NCBI GenBank assembly: GCA_964402925.1
Contig: CAYOED010000008.1
Span: forward strand, 7,870 to 71,869
DNA from: Suilimivivens sp964402925
GTDB taxonomy: Bacteria > Bacillota > Clostridia > Lachnospirales > Lachnospiraceae
Direction of reading: 5' to 3'
DNA: 64,000 nt
Made by a program: the position numbers and the translations under genes. This document shows positions 62,008 through 64,000 of the stretch, piece after piece (position 1 is the stretch's first letter; every line of letters begins with the position of its first letter). The notes beneath the pieces are model-generated. The model did not search any database, was not told where the DNA came from, and worked only from the letters and a program-made list of their open reading frames with translations.

Positions 62008-62937
62008 ATGAAACCAGTTTATATGATAAATGGTTTTCTTGAAAGCGGAAAGACAGGATTTATTTGTTATACACTAGATCAGCCTTATTTTCGGATTAAG
62101 GGAAGGACGCTTCTGATTGTTTGTGAAGAAGGTGAAGAAGAGTATGACGAAAAGCTTCTTAAAAAGAGCCGCACAGACATGGTTCTAATTGAGGACGAAG
62201 AGGAGTTCAACACTTCACATTTGATTGAACTGGAAAAGAAGTATAAGCCGGAGCGGATCATCATTGAATATAATGGCATGTGGAATTATAAGAATATGAA
62301 GCTTCCCTTCCATTGGACGATTGAGCAGCAGATTACAATGATTGATGCATCCACGTTTCCTATGTATTTTACGAACATGAAATCCTTGTTGGCAGAAATG
62401 CTTCGGAAATCGGAAATGATCATTTTTAACCGCTGTGATGATGTAGAGGATTTGAGCAGTTATAAAAGGAATGTAAAGGCAATTAATCAGCAGGCAGATA
62501 TTATTTTTGAGGATGCCCAGGGAGAAGTGAATCAGATTTTTGAGGATGATCTTCCATATAGTCTGGATGATCCGATTATTGAACTTAACAATGAAGGTTA
62601 TGGCATCTGGTATCTGGACAGCCTGGAGAATCTGGAACGGTACATTGGAAAGACGATTCAGTTTACTGCCATGGTGTTAAAGCCGGCGGATTTTCCCAAA
62701 GGATATTTCGTACCCGGACGTATGGCGATGACCTGCTGCGCGGATGACATGGCTTTTCTGGGATTTGCCTGTGAATATGACAAAGCCGATAAACTTACGG
62801 ATAAGCAGTGGGTGAAGGTAACAGCGAAAGTTGCAAAGGAATATTTTGCGGATTATGGTGGTGAAGGACCGATTCTTAAAGCATCGGGCGTTGAGCAGAC
62901 AAAACCGCCCAAAGAAGAAATTATAAGTTTTATGTAA
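62008..62937 (+). CDS. COG0523-like P-loop protein apparently fused to a DUF1980/YcgQ-like domain
   Basis: A 309-aa protein. The N-terminal part has a P-loop (GFLESGKT, residues 9-16) and an NRCD guanine-type motif (141-144), but lacks the CxCC motif and histidine stretch of its neighbour. The C-terminal 100 residues (about 210-309: YIGKTIQFTAMVLKP, MTCCADDMAFLGF, DKQWVKVTAKV) look like the C-terminal domain of YcgQ/TIGR03943 proteins, which often neighbour COG0523 genes. This fusion call is from motif recall and needs profile confirmation. ATG 62008 follows GAAAGAAGG. Confidence 0.72.
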   Translation: MKPVYMINGFLESGKTGFICYTLDQPYFRIKGRTLLIVCEEGEEEYDEKLLKKSRTDMVLIEDEEEFNTSHLIELEKKYKPERIIIEYNGMWNYKNMKLPFHWTIEQQITMIDASTFPMYFTNMKSLLAEMLRKSEMIIFNRCDDVEDLSSYKRNVKAINQQADIIFEDAQGEVNQIFEDDLPYSLDDPIIELNNEGYGIWYLDSLENLERYIGKTIQFTAMVLKPADFPKGYFVPGRMAMTCCADDMAFLGFACEYDKADKLTDKQWVKVTAKVAKEYFADYGGEGPILKASGVEQTKPPKEEIISFM

Positions 62938-62970
62938 CATACAAAGGAATATGTGGAGGGGAAGCTTTTC

Positions 62971-63885
62971 ATGTATCATTATTTAGCAATTCAATGGTTA
63001 TTTTTCTTTTATTTTTACTGCTTTTTCGGCTGGATTTTTGAGTCTGCCTATGTATCGGTTAAAAGTAAGAAATTGGTGAACCGCGGCTTTATGCGAGGTC
63101 CTTTCCTGCCGATTTACGGAAGCGGAGCGATTATGATGCTTGTGGTTTCCATGCCCTTTCAGGATAATATTTTTCTGACCTATATAGCGGGTTGTATCGG
63201 CGCTACAGCATTGGAACTAGTGACGGGAATAACCATGGAAGCATTGTTTAAAGTACGATATTGGGATTATTCCAATCAGAAGTTCAACTATAAAGGGCAT
63301 ATTTGCCTTTCCTCCACGATTGCATGGGGATTTTTGACGATTCTGATGACAGAATTTGTACACAAAGGTGTTGAAAAAATCATCTTTGCCATTCCTTATA
63401 CTGTGGTATCAGTCATAACAGTCATTTTTACTGTATATATAATTATCGACTTTACGCTTTCCTTCAAGGCAGCTATGGATCTGCGCGATATTCTGGTTGG
63501 ACTGGAAAAGGCGAAAGAAGAGATGGAACGCATTCAGAAGCGGCTTGACGTGATTATTGCCGTGGTCAATGATGAACGTGAAACATGGAGACAAGAGAAA
63601 AGTATGCGGGCAGATGAACTTATGGAAAGTATTGAAGGTAAGTTTACTGCTTTGAAAGAGCGTATCAAGATAAGTCCCTCAGACTTTATGGATGAAGTGC
63701 GGGAGGAAATTACGGAGCTGCGCAGCAAGTATATGATTGAAAAGGAGCACAGGCTTCAATTCAGGAGGCTTAAGGATTTCTATCAGAGAGCGCTTCTTAA
63801 GGGCAATCCTACGATGCATTCCAGATATTTTGGTGAGGCATTAGACGAATTAAAAAAAGCAGTGAATGAAAGGAAGAAAAAATAA
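62971..63885 (+). CDS. CmpB-type putative ABC transporter permease / polytopic membrane protein
   Basis: A 304-aa protein with about five membrane helices in the first 180 residues (FFYFYCFFGWIFESAYVSV, FMRGPFLPIYGSGAIMMLV, TALELVTGITMEALF) and a long cytoplasmic coiled coil (about 185-304). This matches the family named ABC_trans_CmpB, common in Lachnospiraceae; transport activity has not been shown to my knowledge. I chose ATG 62971 over GTG 62953, as GGAGGGG lies between them. It follows the GTPase pair by 33 bp and could be co-transcribed. Confidence 0.85.
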   Translation: MYHYLAIQWLFFFYFYCFFGWIFESAYVSVKSKKLVNRGFMRGPFLPIYGSGAIMMLVVSMPFQDNIFLTYIAGCIGATALELVTGITMEALFKVRYWDYSNQKFNYKGHICLSSTIAWGFLTILMTEFVHKGVEKIIFAIPYTVVSVITVIFTVYIIIDFTLSFKAAMDLRDILVGLEKAKEEMERIQKRLDVIIAVVNDERETWRQEKSMRADELMESIEGKFTALKERIKISPSDFMDEVREEITELRSKYMIEKEHRLQFRRLKDFYQRALLKGNPTMHSRYFGEALDELKKAVNERKKK

Positions 63886-63895
63886 AAAATAGGTG

Positions 63896-63924
63896 TTGAC
63901 TTATTACACGCCAAGTGGTATTAT
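63896..63924 (+). promoter_or_regulatory. Sigma-A promoter of the tRNA gene
   Basis: TTGACT (63896-63901), a 17-bp spacer and TATTAT (63919-63924), 22 bp before the tRNA 5' end. An imperfect inverted repeat (63908-63917 with 63927-63938) surrounds the -10. Confidence 0.75.
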
Positions 63925-63945
63925 ATCACTTGTGGCGTGAGTCAA

Positions 63946-64000
63946 GCGGAAGTGTCGGAACTGGCAGACGAGCAAGACTAAGGATCTTGTGAGCATTGCG
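63946..64000 (+). tRNA. tRNA-Leu, anticodon AAG (3' truncated)
   Basis: The 5' acceptor strand GCGGAAG is followed by a D-arm and an anticodon arm with stem CAAGA/TCTTG and a 7-nt loop CTAAGGA, placing AAG at positions 34-36 (reads CUU). The window ends in the variable arm, so the T-arm and 3' acceptor are not visible. It may be the first gene of a tRNA cluster. Confidence 0.88.

Noticed and set aside
1..64000. CRISPR arrays, insertion sequences, prophage or defence genes
   Set aside because: No regularly spaced repeats, transposase, integrase or nuclease-defence motifs were seen; the only repeats are in-frame within fliY and the MltG-like gene.

Overview
This window is a chromosomal core segment from a motile, anaerobic Firmicute, most likely a member of the Lachnospiraceae (Clostridia). 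The evidence is low-to-medium GC content, strong AGGAGG-type ribosome binding sites, TTG/GTG starts, CodY, FliY with CheC-type sites, CheC/CheD, SwrD (FlbD), a PolC-type replicative polymerase and a non-mevalonate (MEP) isoprenoid pathway. Every convincing gene is on the + strand. I see no CRISPR array, insertion sequence, prophage or rRNA. Gene order follows the Bacillus subtilis backbone dprA-topA-codY-fla/che-sigD-rpsB-tsf-pyrH-frr-uppS-cdsA-dxr-rseP-polC, with lineage-specific insertions.

Layout. (1) 1-4.6 kb holds the end of pilT, a YifB/ComM-type AAA+ ATPase, dprA, a 58-aa orphan and a short prepilin peptidase, which is a competence/type IV pilus neighbourhood. (2) 4.7-7.7 kb holds topA and codY, each with its own sigma-A promoter. 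(3) 8.0-42.6 kb is one long fla/che operon. Its order is flgB-flgC-fliE-fliF-fliG-fliH-fliI-fliJ-(MotE-like)-fliK-flgD-(TIGR02530-like)-flgE-flbD-motA-motB-fliL-fliM-fliY-cheY-fliO-fliP-fliQ-fliR-flhB-flhA-flhF-flhG-(PilZ)-cheB-cheA-cheW-cheC-cheD-(small membrane protein)-fliA-(FapA/DUF342)-(small protein)-(SwrB-like)-(MltG-like N-domain protein). It starts at a sigma-A promoter near 7929-7956 and ends at two consecutive hairpins near 42634-42691. (4) 42.7-44.7 kb holds rpsB-tsf behind a highly structured leader. (5) 44.8-46.7 kb is an envelope pair, a polysaccharide deacetylase and a bactofilin. (6) 46.7-52.0 kb holds pyrH-frr-uppS-cdsA-dxr-rseP. (7) 52.1-54.2 kb is a PP2C phosphatase/Ser-Thr kinase pair. 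(8) 54.3-59.9 kb holds ispG and polC. (9) 60-63.9 kb holds an ACT-domain protein, an Spx/ArsC-like protein, two COG0523-type GTPase genes and a CmpB-type membrane protein. The window ends inside a tRNA-Leu gene.

How it works together. The long operon encodes the basal body, export gate and ATPase, hook, stator, switch and most of the chemotaxis core. It also encodes sigma-28, which would activate flagellin and receptor genes elsewhere. cheR, flagellin and anti-sigma flgM are not in the window. CodY, immediately upstream, suggests a nutritional input, but I found no convincing CodY box. The operon runs directly into translation, nucleotide, phospholipid and isoprenoid genes.

Most interesting observations: a multi-hairpin rpsB leader with mutually exclusive pairings; an rpsB promoter whose -35 lies in the loop of the flagellar operon terminator; a FlgD with an added helical and acidic C-terminus; a COG0523-like G domain apparently fused to a DUF1980/YcgQ-like domain; a methionine-rich repeat linker in FliY; a CheB without receiver domain; and several undescribed small proteins in the flagellar operon. 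No defence system or other wholly new multi-gene system was found.
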